Shown piece by piece: positions 24,976 to 32,859 of a stretch of DNA of 64,000 nucleotides. Source of the DNA: Clostridiales bacterium UBA6981 (GTDB taxonomy: Bacteria; Bacillota; Clostridia; Oscillospirales; Oscillospiraceae); assembly GCA_002450075.1 (NCBI GenBank), contig DJYJ01000009.1, positions 1 through 64,000 of the forward strand. Direction: 5' to 3'. Position numbers and translations under genes: made by a program. The notes beneath the pieces were generated by a model. That model was given only the letters and a program-made list of their open reading frames with translations. It had not been told where the DNA came from and ran no database searches. Position 1 is the stretch's first letter. Each line of letters begins with the position of its first letter.

Positions 24976-25578
24976 TTATACTCTTTCGCGGTTTCTGCCG
25001 ATATGGATCAGACGGACGATGATCGGGCTGAGAATGATGTTGAACAGCAACTCAAAGAGGAAGTTGCCGCCCACAAGACCGAAGATCATGTATCTGCCGA
25101 CACTCTCAAAGCCCATACCCGCGGCCCACTCGCTGATCGTAGGCATGAAAAAGGCAAGACAGCCGAGCAGGAAAACACCGGTATTGACGACCGGACAGAC
25201 GATCGCAGCCGCGACGACCGCCAGATCGACGCCGCGCACCTTGGCATCGGAGCGGGAGAGAGCCTTGTAGACAAGTCCGGCGCACAGACCGGCCAGCGAG
25301 CCCTTGAGCAGAACGGTCAGGATCGTGCCGAGCGGGCTGACGACAAGGAAGGCGGCGGCGTCTCCGGAGAGGAGAACAACCAGACCGAATACAAAGCCGA
25401 ACCAGGCACCGGCAAGGGGACCGTACAGCGCGGCTCCGACGACGATCGGAATCAGGACCAGCGAGATCGAGAACGGACCGAAGCGTACGAAGGCGCCGAG
25501 AAACTGGAGAATGACCACGACGGCGGTGAGCAGAGCCATCCCGGTCAGCGTACGGGTGGAAACAGTCTTCTTTTCCAT
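24976..25578 (-). CDS. ECF transporter S-component, substrate unknown
   Basis: This 200-residue membrane protein has five to six hydrophobic helices and the ECF S-component pattern: LTGMALLTAVVVILQF, then FGPFSISLVLIPIVVGAALYGPLAGAWFGFVFG. S-components bind a vitamin and recruit the shared EcfAAT energising module, which is not in this window. The start at 25578 follows AAAGGAATTG; an upstream extension from 25659 has no support. It has its own promoter although it follows the folate-cluster S-component gene. Substrate cannot be inferred from sequence alone. Confidence 0.85.
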   Translation of the reverse strand: MEKKTVSTRTLTGMALLTAVVVILQFLGAFVRFGPFSISLVLIPIVVGAALYGPLAGAWFGFVFGLVVLLSGDAAAFLVVSPLGTILTVLLKGSLAGLCAGLVYKALSRSDAKVRGVDLAVVAAAIVCPVVNTGVFLLGCLAFFMPTISEWAAGMGFESVGRYMIFGLVGGNFLFELLFNIILSPIIVRLIHIGRNRERV

Positions 25579-25630
25579 ATTCAATTCCTTTCTGCTGTCG
25601 CTCCGGTCAGGCCGGATGCGGCGCAAGCTT

Positions 25631-25659
25631 ATGATAGTCCCGCGGAGATGACTTGTCAA
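25631..25659 (-). promoter_or_regulatory. Strong sigma-A promoter for the first ECF S-component gene
   Basis: On the minus strand consensus TTGACA and TATCAT are exactly 17 bases apart. The -35 overlaps the stop codon of the upstream gene. Confidence 0.8.
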
Positions 25660-26201
25660 TCGTCAGTTTCTGCCCGTGTGTCGGAGAAAAACAGGCGGCG
25701 AAGCGTCTTGAGCAGCGGCGGAAGAATGAGGGAAAAAACCACGGCCGTGATCACGCCTGCGGCGATGCGCAGCAGCAGCGTGGGGAGCGCGGCGGCATAG
25801 GAGTAGGAATAGACCCAGCTGTCGACATAGAGCAGGAGCGTGTTGAGCGCGGTGACGAAGAGTGCGGTCAGCACGGTGATGAACACCGTCTGAGGCGTCG
25901 TCATGGAAAAGCCATGCCGCTTGGCATACAGCCCGACGAAAAGACCGCGCAGCCCGGCAGGAAGGATCCAAAAGAGAGTCGTAACGGTAAAACCATAAGT
26001 GATCATCTGATTGAGAAAGCTGCCGACAAGCCCGACGGCAAGCCCGTCGACAGGTCCGAGCAGCGCCGCGCCGATCAGGATCGGCAGGGAATCGAGCGTG
26101 ATCTTCATGCCCGGCAGATTGATCGAAAACAGGCTTAGCACGACGAACATGGACGCGAGCATCGCGTCAAGGGCCAGACGTTTGGTTTTGGTGATCTTCA
26201 T
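25656..26201 (-). CDS. folT: ECF transporter S-component, probably folate (FolT)
   Basis: The 181 residues form about six membrane helices. KRLALDAMLASMFVVLSLFSI and LPGMKITLDSLPILIGAALLGPVDGLAVG resemble folate-family ECF S-components. The gene lies in a string with fchA, folC and folD, which supports folate uptake. The start at 26201 gives the usual length and follows AAAGGTTG. The specific substrate is inferred mainly from context. Without EcfAAT here it must share an ECF module encoded elsewhere. Confidence 0.8.
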   Translation of the reverse strand: MKITKTKRLALDAMLASMFVVLSLFSINLPGMKITLDSLPILIGAALLGPVDGLAVGLVGSFLNQMITYGFTVTTLFWILPAGLRGLFVGLYAKRHGFSMTTPQTVFITVLTALFVTALNTLLLYVDSWVYSYSYAAALPTLLLRIAAGVITAVVFSLILPPLLKTLRRLFFSDTRAETDD

Positions 26202-26223
26202 GAGGGACACAACCTTTCGTCTC

Positions 26224-26844
26224 TCAAAATCCGAGCGCAACGGCGACTGCGTCGCAGACGGCATCTGCTCGGACGGCGTATTCGCGTTCCTTTTCCTCCA
26301 GCTCTGTCGACAGAGCATCGGCAAATTGACTTTCGCGCATGAGCGCGGTGTTGACCTTGACGTTGATCACAGCGCCTCGTAAGGCGCCCTTTGCCAGTAC
26401 GGCGGCGGTAGCGGCGTCAGAGAGGACGAGGCGGCTGCCGCACGCGGCACAGCCCTCCGCCAGCTCGATCACCTCACAGCAGGCGTCCGCGATCTTTTTC
26501 GGGGCGGAGGCGGCCTGTCTCAAACAGCTTTCAAGGATCTCGGTACGATTAGGCGTGTCCTTCGGCAGCGAATAAGCGCGGGAGAGAGGGGCAAAGGCCT
26601 CAGCGTCCGCGTCGATCAGCGCAAGGAGCTCCTGCCGTGCCGCCTCCGCGCGTATGCCAAGCTCGGAAAGTTCCGCCTCATGGGCGAAGCATTGTTTTTT
26701 GCCTGCGCTCAGCGCAACGACCATCGAAGCCAGCCCGGCCGCGAGCGCGCCGCACAGAGCCGCGGCGCCGCCGCCTCCCGGCGAGGGGAGGGACGAGGCG
26801 AGATCAGAGAGAAAAGCGTCTAAGCTTTGATCCTTTGCAGACAT
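26224..26844 (-). CDS. fchA: Methenyl-THF cyclohydrolase / formiminotransferase-cyclodeaminase domain
   Basis: The 206 residues match the FTCD_C domain: SLPSPGGGGAAALCGALAAGLASMV near the N-terminus and the PKKIADACCEVIELA helix, with a C-terminal NVKVNTALM segment. Stand-alone proteins of this type act as methenyl-THF cyclohydrolase (FchA) in clostridia, or as formimino-THF cyclodeaminase. Because the neighbouring FolD lacks its cyclohydrolase residues, cyclohydrolase is favoured. The start at 26844 follows AAAAGGTGGG. It lies between folC and folT. Confidence 0.88.
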   Translation of the reverse strand: MSAKDQSLDAFLSDLASSLPSPGGGGAAALCGALAAGLASMVVALSAGKKQCFAHEAELSELGIRAEAARQELLALIDADAEAFAPLSRAYSLPKDTPNRTEILESCLRQAASAPKKIADACCEVIELAEGCAACGSRLVLSDAATAAVLAKGALRGAVINVKVNTALMRESQFADALSTELEEKEREYAVRADAVCDAVAVALGF

Positions 26845-26860
26845 AGAAATCCCACCTTTT

Positions 26861-28126
26861 TTAGTACATACCAAGCTGATAGCGTACACTTCCGGCCAGA
26901 TATACCGAGCCGGCGGCACAGACCATGCCGCTGTCGCCCGCGCGGTCTTTGGCCGTGAAGACGGCGTCGGAGACGCTGTCACATACCGTGACGGGTTTGT
27001 CGAATCCACGGAGGACAGAGGCAAGTTCCTCCGGCGGAAGCGCACGGGAGCTCTCAGGCGCAGTGCAGACATATTCGTCGGCTACTCGGTCGAGAATCTG
27101 GGCCATTCGGACATAGTCCTTGTCCCGCAGTACGCCAAGCAGAAGCACGCGGCGCGTTTCGGGGAAATAGTGCAGGAGGCTGTCACGTACGGCCTCGGCG
27201 CACTGGGGGTTGTGGCCGCCGTCAACGATAAAATACGGATCGTCCGCGCACACCTCGAACCGACCGGGCCAGCTCGCGGCATACAGACCGTGCTCCAGCG
27301 CATCCTGCTCGATCTTCCAGCCGCTGGCAGTAAGCACCCTTGCGGTCTCAATCGCGACGGCTGCGTTCCGGCGCTGGTGTGCGCCGAGCAGGGACAGCGC
27401 AAACTGGTCTCCCCGATAGGAAAAGACCTGGCCCTCGAGACTGTCGAATTCCACCGAGAGCGCATCGAAGCGCGGCACGGTTAGCGCGCAGCCAAGCTCG
27501 GTACAGCGTCGGCGGAAGACCTCCAGAATGGGATCTGCCTGCTCATAGGCGACGCAGGGGACGCCGGGCTTGATGATGCCGGCCTTTTCGCCGGCGATCG
27601 CCTCGAGCGTGTCGCCCAGAATGTGCGTATGGTCAAGACCGATATTCATGATGATTGTGCACTCCGGCGATTCGATGATGTTCGTCGCGTCAAATCGCCC
27701 GCCGAGACCGGCCTCAAGTACAACAACGTCACATTTTTCCTCCACGAACCAGAGCATGGCCGTGGCGGTGATCAACTCAAATTCAGTCGGATGCTCGTCC
27801 ATCTTTTCGGCCTTGTCCCGGACGGCGGCGACGCAGCGGGCAAGCGCGTCGGGCGTGATCTCCTCACCGTTTACCTGCATACGCTCGGAAAAACGGTAGA
27901 GATAGGGCGACGTGTATAATCCGGTGCGGTATCCGGCCGCGCGGAGAACCGAGGAGAGCATTGCGGCGCAGCTTCCCTTGCCGTTCGTGCCGGCGATGTG
28001 GACGAATCTCAGTTTCTTCTGCGGATCGCCGAGCGCGTCGAGCAGTTCAGAGATCCGGCGAAGCGAAGGCTCTGCTCCGAACCAGTGCGCGCCGTCGAGA
28101 TAGGCAAGTGCCTCTTTATATTCCAT
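26861..28126 (-). CDS. folC: Folylpolyglutamate synthase / dihydrofolate synthase
   Basis: FolC adds glutamates to folates, retaining them in the cell. The 421 residues contain the P-loop HIAGTNGKGS, YTSPYLYRFSERMQVNG, LEAGLGGRFDATN and the later DGGHNP motif of the Mur ligase superfamily. The start at 28126 lies one base after the folD stop. A longer reading from 28192 overlaps folD and is unsupported. Order on this strand is folD-folC-fchA-folT. Confidence 0.95.
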   Translation of the reverse strand: MEYKEALAYLDGAHWFGAEPSLRRISELLDALGDPQKKLRFVHIAGTNGKGSCAAMLSSVLRAAGYRTGLYTSPYLYRFSERMQVNGEEITPDALARCVAAVRDKAEKMDEHPTEFELITATAMLWFVEEKCDVVVLEAGLGGRFDATNIIESPECTIIMNIGLDHTHILGDTLEAIAGEKAGIIKPGVPCVAYEQADPILEVFRRRCTELGCALTVPRFDALSVEFDSLEGQVFSYRGDQFALSLLGAHQRRNAAVAIETARVLTASGWKIEQDALEHGLYAASWPGRFEVCADDPYFIVDGGHNPQCAEAVRDSLLHYFPETRRVLLLGVLRDKDYVRMAQILDRVADEYVCTAPESSRALPPEELASVLRGFDKPVTVCDSVSDAVFTAKDRAGDSGMVCAAGSVYLAGSVRYQLGMY

Positions 28127-28127
28127 G

Positions 28128-28985
28128 TTATTCCGACATCCTTTCCGCGGCCTCGACGACATGCGAGGCCAGGATCGTTGAGGTGACGGCACCGATCCCG
28201 CCGGGGACGGCGCTGATGGCGTCGACGATCTGCTCGGCCGCGTCGTGATCCACGTCGCCGCATAGCTTTTGCCTCACCTCGTCATAGTTGATGCCGATGT
28301 CGATCACGATCTGACCGGGGCGAAGATGCCCGGCCGTGACGGTATTGATATGTCCCGTGGCGGTCACGATGATGTTCGCCTCGCGCGTCAAGGCATCGAG
28401 ATCGACCGTCCGCGTGTGGCAGACGGTGACGGTCGCGTGCTCGCGCAGTAACAGCAGCGCGGCGGGTCTGCCCGTTACAAGGCTGCGCCCCACGACAACG
28501 GCGCGTTTGCCGCAGATCGGGATCTCATAATAGCGCAGCATCTCGATCACCGCCTGGGCAGTGCAGGGGAAAAAGCCGTGCTCCTCCCCGGCGTAAACAG
28601 CCGCCATTGACCGCGAGGTGATACCGTCTACGTCCTTTTCCGGGGCGATCGCGTCGCAGACTCTGCGCTCGTCCATCTCCGGCGGCAGCGGACGGAAAAA
28701 GAGGATCCCGTGGACGGAACTGTCGCTGTTCATCTTCTCGATGAGGGCGATGAGCTCGTCTTGCGTAACACCGGCGGGAAGCACATGCTTCTCCAGCGCG
28801 ATCCCGAGTGATTCACAGCGCTTCGCGGCACTGCGTTCATAGGAAAGATCACCCGGACGCTCGCCGATGCGGATCATCCCGAGACAGGGGACGACGCCCT
28901 TTTCCGCGAGCGCGGCGATGCGCGTTTTCAACTGTTCACTCAGCGCTTCGGCGACCGGAGCGCCTCTCAATACTTCAGCCGGCAT
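28128..28985 (-). CDS. folD: FolD-family methylene-THF dehydrogenase, lacking cyclohydrolase residues
   Basis: The 285 residues align with FolD along their full length, including KDVDG (Asp120), the NAD(P) segment VVVGRSLVTGRPAALLL and the C-terminal VPGGIGAVTSTIL. Bifunctional FolD has Tyr-x-x-x-Lys, with the lysine essential for cyclohydrolase. Here Tyr49 is kept but the lysine position is Ala53 (SYERSAAKRC). The conserved Gln of ILVQLPLP is Phe97 (ILFFRPLP). This predicts a dehydrogenase-only enzyme, like yeast Mtd1. AAAGGTGAAAA precedes ATG 28985. Confidence 0.9.
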   Translation of the reverse strand: MPAEVLRGAPVAEALSEQLKTRIAALAEKGVVPCLGMIRIGERPGDLSYERSAAKRCESLGIALEKHVLPAGVTQDELIALIEKMNSDSSVHGILFFRPLPPEMDERRVCDAIAPEKDVDGITSRSMAAVYAGEEHGFFPCTAQAVIEMLRYYEIPICGKRAVVVGRSLVTGRPAALLLLREHATVTVCHTRTVDLDALTREANIIVTATGHINTVTAGHLRPGQIVIDIGINYDEVRQKLCGDVDHDAAEQIVDAISAVPGGIGAVTSTILASHVVEAAERMSE

Positions 28986-29043
28986 AGTTTTCACCTTTCG
29001 GCGCACCGCAGAGGGCACGCTTTGCATATCATTACAATTTTAC

Positions 29044-29073
29044 AGTATACCATAGAACATCGGGCAAAGGAAA
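29044..29073 (-). promoter_or_regulatory. Candidate extended -10 promoter for the folD-folC-fchA-folT operon
   Basis: On the minus strand TGGTATACT forms an extended -10 (hexamer at plus 29044-29049). The -35 region (TTTCCT, 18 bases upstream) is weak. A leader of about 50 bases follows before folD. Confidence 0.5.
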
Positions 29074-29088
29074 GAGATTTCTTATAAG

Positions 29089-29121
29089 AAAAAGCGGCAT
29101 GCCGCAGCATACCGCTTTTTT
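29089..29121 (-). terminator. Terminator after the GtrA gene
   Basis: On the minus strand GCGGTATGC pairs with GCATGCCGC (one mismatch) around TGCG, with an A-run before and TTTTTC after. A T-run on the plus strand would also allow termination in the other direction. Confidence 0.8.
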
Positions 29122-29132
29122 GCTTTTGCGTA

Positions 29133-29573
29133 TCATTCCTCTCCACGCTCTTTTTTCGCCAAATCGCTCGTGTCGATCGAATCGCGAAACACAAAAAAGC
29201 GCTGATACAGGAACTCTGTGACAAAGTTGAGGACCATGTTGATGGCCGTGACAAGATAGCCGTTCCAGCCGAGGGAATCGGCCAGGGTGCGCTCAAGCAG
29301 CGTGCTCAGCGGCGTGAAGACAGCGTAATAACACGCGACCTTGAGCATCGCGATGGGGACATTGTTGGCCGATTTGAAGGTGAACTTGCGGTTAAGCGTG
29401 AAGTTCCACAACACGGAGAGAACAAGGGCAAGCAGATAGCTCAGCCAGTTCGGCCAATGCAGCAGTTCCTTGAACAGGGCAAAGCTGCTCATCTGGATCA
29501 GCCCGGCCGAGATCGAGAACAGCAAAAACTTGATCGAGCGGATCAGCTCTTTTTTCTTTTCGGATCTATCCAT
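29133..29573 (-). CDS. GtrA-family membrane protein
   Basis: The 146-residue protein has four hydrophobic helices and the GtrA pattern: IKFLLFSISAGLIQM, LALVLSVLWNFTLNRKFTF and a final FLYQRFFVFRD. GtrA proteins are thought to flip lipid-linked sugars for polysaccharide or teichoic acid decoration. No glycosyltransferase is adjacent, so its partner is unknown. The start at 29573 follows AAAGGAT; upstream residues would be read from the 5' hairpin. Confidence 0.88.
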   Translation of the reverse strand: MDRSEKKKELIRSIKFLLFSISAGLIQMSSFALFKELLHWPNWLSYLLALVLSVLWNFTLNRKFTFKSANNVPIAMLKVACYYAVFTPLSTLLERTLADSLGWNGYLVTAINMVLNFVTEFLYQRFFVFRDSIDTSDLAKKERGEE

Positions 29574-29595
29574 CTTTCCATATCCTTTATGTATG

Positions 29596-29631
29596 TATAA
29601 TAGGGCAGGAGAAAACTCCTGCCCTATTATA
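29596..29631. repeat. Perfect 16-bp palindrome at the GtrA promoter
   Basis: TATAATAGGGCAGGAG (29596-29611) and its exact reverse complement (29616-29631) flank an AAAA loop. Each arm ends in TATAAT on its own strand. The minus-strand copy is the -10 of the GtrA promoter, so the transcript would begin inside the hairpin. Confidence 0.75.
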
Positions 29632-29653
29632 TCAAGTTTTTGAAGCATGTCAA
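29626..29653 (-). promoter_or_regulatory. Consensus sigma-A promoter of the GtrA gene
   Basis: On the minus strand TTGACA and TATAAT, both perfect hexamers, are 16 bases apart. Confidence 0.8.
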
Positions 29654-29667
29654 GGAGACGGAGATGA

Positions 29668-30039
29668 TTACAGCTCGGCGATGACCTCGCATTCGAGCAG
29701 CACGTCCTTCGGCAGCCTCGCGACCTCTACACAGGAGCGGGCGGGGAAGGGGGCGGTAAAATACTGGGCGTAGATCTCGTTGATCTTGCCGAAGTCGTTC
29801 ATATTCTTGATGAACACCGTCGTTTTCACGGCCTTGGAGATGTCGCTGCCCGCGGCGGTGAGAAGCGCCGTGATGTTGCGGAATACCTGGTGGGCCTGTG
29901 CCTCGAGCCCTTCGGCAAGGAGCCCGGTCTCGGGGATGATGGGGATCTGGCCGGAAGCAAAGACGAAGCCTCCGGCGATCTGAGCCTGGGAATAGGGGCC
30001 GATCGCGGCCGGTGCTTTTTCAGTGGAAACGGTTTTCAT
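29668..30039 (-). CDS. ridA: RidA-family enamine/imine deaminase
   Basis: RidA hydrolyses reactive 2-aminoacrylate and 2-iminobutyrate released by PLP dehydratases. The 123 residues have the signature PAAIGPYSQA, FASGQIPI, and the key Arg101 in PARSCVEVARLPKD, ending VLLECEVIA. It lies 27 bases downstream of the threonine ammonia-lyase gene on the same strand, a clear functional pairing. GGAGG lies before the ATG. Confidence 0.96.
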   Translation of the reverse strand: MKTVSTEKAPAAIGPYSQAQIAGGFVFASGQIPIIPETGLLAEGLEAQAHQVFRNITALLTAAGSDISKAVKTTVFIKNMNDFGKINEIYAQYFTAPFPARSCVEVARLPKDVLLECEVIAEL

Positions 30040-30066
30040 GGGATGACCTCCTTCTATTCGTTGCGA

Positions 30067-31278
30067 TCAGATCTCGGATTCGACGGTATAGCCCTTTTCA
30101 CGAAGGGCGCGGATCACGGCATTGCCGTGCTCTTCTCCGCCGACCTCGAGCGATACGTGGACGTTCGTCTCGTTGGGATTGAGCCCTTCGCTGAGCTTGT
30201 CGTGCTCAAGCTGGATGATGTTGGCGCCGGTGGACGAGATGACGCTGAGCATCTGCAGCAGACTGCCCGGCCGGTCGACCACTGTGACGACAAATTTGAT
30301 GCGACGGTGACGGGCGACGAGACCTCGCTCGATGATGCTTTGAATAAAGCTGACGTCAATGTTGCCGCCGGAGAGCACGCAGACAACGCGCTTGCCTGCA
30401 ACGTCGAGTTTTCCGCTTAAAACAGCGGCAAGCGGCGTGGCACCTGCAGGCTCGACAACCTGCTTGCAGCGCTCGAGCAGAAGCAGGATCGCGTCGGCGA
30501 TCTCGGTATCGGATACCGTCAGGATCCCGTCGGCATAGCGGCGGATGAGTTCGACCGTGATATCGCCCGGCGCTTTGACGGCAATGCCGTCCGCGATCGT
30601 CGAGGCAGACTCGGTCGTGACGAGTTTTCCTTCGCGGTAGCTTCGTGCAATGGCGTCCGCACCTTCGGCCTGGACACCGTAGACCTTGACGCGCGGGTTG
30701 AGCTGCTTGATCGCGGCGGAGACACCGGCGAGCAGACCGCCGCCGCCAGCCGGGACGATCACGATATCCACGGCCGGGAGATCGCCCAGAATCTCCATGC
30801 CGAGCGTTCCCTGGCCGGCAATGACCTCGAGATCATTATACGGGTGGAGGAAGGTCGCCCCTTCCTCCCGGCAGATCTCACAGGCGCGGGCATAGGCATC
30901 GTCATAGCAATCGCCTGCCAGGACGACCCTGGCGCCATACCCCTCTGTGGCCTGAACCTTGGCGATCGGTGCGGCCTTGGGCATGACGATCGTGGCGGGG
31001 ATGCCGAATTTTTTGGCGGCATAGGCCACGCCCTGCGCGTGGTTACCGGCTGAGGAGGCGACGACAGAGCAGGTCTCACCCCGCTCGACCATCGCGGCGA
31101 TCTTGTTGCTGGCACCGCGGATCTTGAACGAGCCGGTCTTCTGGCGGTTTTCACATTTCAGATAAACTTTTCCGCCGGTCATGCCGGAAAAGGTGGAGGA
31201 GAGGTCCAGCTCGGTGTGATGCAGGATCGGTTTGAGACGCTCCTGCGCCTGTTCAAATTCTTTCAGCTCGAGTTCCAT
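30067..31278 (-). CDS. ilvA: Threonine ammonia-lyase with C-terminal ACT domain
   Basis: This PLP enzyme deaminates threonine to 2-oxobutanoate for isoleucine synthesis or catabolism. The 403 residues contain the PLP lysine Lys52 in TGSFKIRGA, SSAGNHAQGVA, the phosphate-binding loop PAGGGGLLAG, and a C-terminal ACT domain (from about 325: VVTVVDRPGSLLQML). The single ACT domain and length match the TdcB/IlvA short form found in clostridia. CGGAGG precedes the ATG. It is followed by ridA. Confidence 0.95.
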   Translation of the reverse strand: MELELKEFEQAQERLKPILHHTELDLSSTFSGMTGGKVYLKCENRQKTGSFKIRGASNKIAAMVERGETCSVVASSAGNHAQGVAYAAKKFGIPATIVMPKAAPIAKVQATEGYGARVVLAGDCYDDAYARACEICREEGATFLHPYNDLEVIAGQGTLGMEILGDLPAVDIVIVPAGGGGLLAGVSAAIKQLNPRVKVYGVQAEGADAIARSYREGKLVTTESASTIADGIAVKAPGDITVELIRRYADGILTVSDTEIADAILLLLERCKQVVEPAGATPLAAVLSGKLDVAGKRVVCVLSGGNIDVSFIQSIIERGLVARHRRIKFVVTVVDRPGSLLQMLSVISSTGANIIQLEHDKLSEGLNPNETNVHVSLEVGGEEHGNAVIRALREKGYTVESEI

Positions 31279-31321
31279 GTGTGTGATCCTCCGTTGAAAA
31301 AGATTTCAAACGCTGTCTTGT

Positions 31322-31350
31322 ATTGTACGCCGTCGACGGACAAAAAACAA
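31322..31350 (-). promoter_or_regulatory. Sigma-A promoter of the ilvA-ridA operon
   Basis: On the minus strand TTGTTT and TACAAT are 17 bases apart. No T-box or leader peptide was seen in the short leader. Confidence 0.6.
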
Positions 31351-31360
31351 ACCGTGAAAA

Positions 31361-31399
31361 GAAAAACGTCATTCGGCACAAAACAGAATGACGTTTTTT
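31361..31399 (-). terminator. Terminator of the glyoxalase-fold gene
   Basis: AACGTCATTC pairs with GAATGACGTT across an 11-base loop, with A5 and T6 flanks, so it works on either strand. The gene it serves is on the minus strand. Confidence 0.88.
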
Positions 31400-31406
31400 G
31401 GGAATT

Positions 31407-31775
31407 TTACCGCTTCGGAACGATCTCGATCCAGTATCCGTCGGGATCCTCGATAAAATAAATGCCCATGGCGGGGTTTTCAAAACAGATGCAGCCCATC
31501 TTCTCGTGCTTTTCGTGAGCGGCGGCCATGTCGTCCGTCACAAAGGCGAGGTGGTATTCCTGCTCGCCGAGGTCATAGGGCTCTGTGCGCTCGGTCATAT
31601 ATGTCAGCTCCAGCTGAAATCCGGTCGCACCGTCGCCGAGGAAGTCGATGATAAAGCTGCCGTCAGCGGCTCTCTTTTCACGCACGACCTTCAGCCCGAG
31701 CGCCTCGTCATAAAACTTCAGTGAGCGCTCAAGATCCAGAACGTTAAAGTTGAAATGATTGAAAGCAAAGGTCAT
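31407..31775 (-). CDS. VOC-family (glyoxalase I-like) protein
   Basis: The 122 residues form two paired beta-alpha-beta-beta-beta units. Likely metal ligands are His7 (FNHFNF), Glu56 (FQLELTY), His75 (YHLAFVT) and Glu117 (YWIEIVP), the pattern of lactoylglutathione lyase. Clostridia often lack glutathione, so the natural thiol or substrate is uncertain. GGAGGAAA lies upstream. The MBL-fold gene lies 25 bases upstream on the same strand, so the two may form an operon. Confidence 0.88.
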   Translation of the reverse strand: MTFAFNHFNFNVLDLERSLKFYDEALGLKVVREKRAADGSFIIDFLGDGATGFQLELTYMTERTEPYDLGEQEYHLAFVTDDMAAAHEKHEKMGCICFENPAMGIYFIEDPDGYWIEIVPKR

Positions 31776-31800
31776 TTCGTTTCCTCCTGTTTGTTTGGCG

Positions 31801-32667
31801 TCATCCGTTTGCGGCCTGCGCGCCCAGCGTGATCAGCGTGCGCGTTTCATGACGGTCATGCGAGAGAAGGATACCCTCGCATCCATCTTCAAGCGAGAGC
31901 GACGAGAGATAAGCGAGCGCCTTCTTTCCGAGCTGCTTGTCAAAATAAAAGCCGGGAGGCGTTTGCGTCTCCAGATTTTCACGGCAGAGCGCGGCATCGG
32001 AGGCGAGCAGGACAAAGGACCTGCCGTTTCGGATCATCACCGCGCACAGTCCGTCTGTGTGCCCGGGGAGATTGATCAGCATGACGCTCTCATCACCGAA
32101 CAGATCGTATGCCCAGCGGTTGGTGCCGAGCGAGGAGCCGCGATACCAGAAGCGCTCGAGCGGCATGTCCATCCAGAGCGAGCGGGGCTGACGCAGCTTG
32201 TACACGGTACGGCACGACCAGAAATATTCATCCTCCGGCAGAAGAAACCGCTTTGCCCCGTGCAGCTCGTGTAATCCGCCGACATGGTCGGCGTCAAGGT
32301 GTGTCAACAGCACGAGGTCGAGATCGGCAGGCTTCAGGCCGCGGGACGAAAGCTGCTCGGAGATGCTCTCGCCGGCCGCGACCGACGGATGGAGATAGGC
32401 GGTCAGCGCCTTTCCGATCAGTGCCGAGGAGGCCTTGGCGTCGAATACGCCGCCAGGGGAAAATTCACGGCCAACTCCTGTGTCAACCAGAATAAGCCCT
32501 TTCGGATGCTCAATAAGATAACAGTAGCAGGGGAGCGTAATCCGCGCCGTCTGCGGCGCGACCGCCGGCATAAGCACGGAAGAAAGCCCCTCTCTGCCGC
32601 CGAAAAGAGCATCGCGAGAAAGAGCGATCGACCCGCAGCGCAGAAGGTGGATCCTGATCTCCGACAT
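31801..32667 (-). CDS. Metallo-beta-lactamase-fold hydrolase, AHL-lactonase-like
   Basis: The 288 residues show the dinuclear-zinc motif HLDADHVGG (123-131), a later metal His in NLPGHTDG, Asp in LASDAAL and a terminal LLSHD. This arrangement matches the N-acyl homoserine lactonase group, which in clostridia also includes enzymes of unknown substrate. The start at 32667 is six bases after GGGGAGA. Linkage to the glyoxalase-fold gene would fit detoxification of reactive metabolites, but this is inference. Confidence 0.82.
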   Translation of the reverse strand: MSEIRIHLLRCGSIALSRDALFGGREGLSSVLMPAVAPQTARITLPCYCYLIEHPKGLILVDTGVGREFSPGGVFDAKASSALIGKALTAYLHPSVAAGESISEQLSSRGLKPADLDLVLLTHLDADHVGGLHELHGAKRFLLPEDEYFWSCRTVYKLRQPRSLWMDMPLERFWYRGSSLGTNRWAYDLFGDESVMLINLPGHTDGLCAVMIRNGRSFVLLASDAALCRENLETQTPPGFYFDKQLGKKALAYLSSLSLEDGCEGILLSHDRHETRTLITLGAQAANG

Positions 32668-32698
32668 ATGCATCTCCCCAAACTTTTTTCTCATTTCT

Positions 32699-32727
32699 AT
32701 TTTATTCCCGGCTAAATAACCTGTCAA
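32699..32727 (-). promoter_or_regulatory. Sigma-A promoter of the MBL-glyoxalase pair
   Basis: On the minus strand TTGACA and TAAAAT are 17 bases apart. Confidence 0.75.
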
Positions 32728-32798
32728 GGCAAAGACGAATGCTCGCAAGAGTGAAAATTATGTAAACTGCTTTGCAAGAAAAAGGTTTAGCAGAAGCC

Positions 32799-32827
32799 TT
32801 GCCCGGAAGCCGAGGATATGCTATGAT
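32799..32827 (+). promoter_or_regulatory. Extended -10 promoter of the small membrane protein gene
   Basis: TTGCCC (32799-32804) and TATGAT (32822-32827) are 17 bases apart, with TGC directly before the -10. Confidence 0.7.
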
Positions 32828-32859
32828 ACGGTCAAACATTCAAGCAAGGAGGAAGAGAC

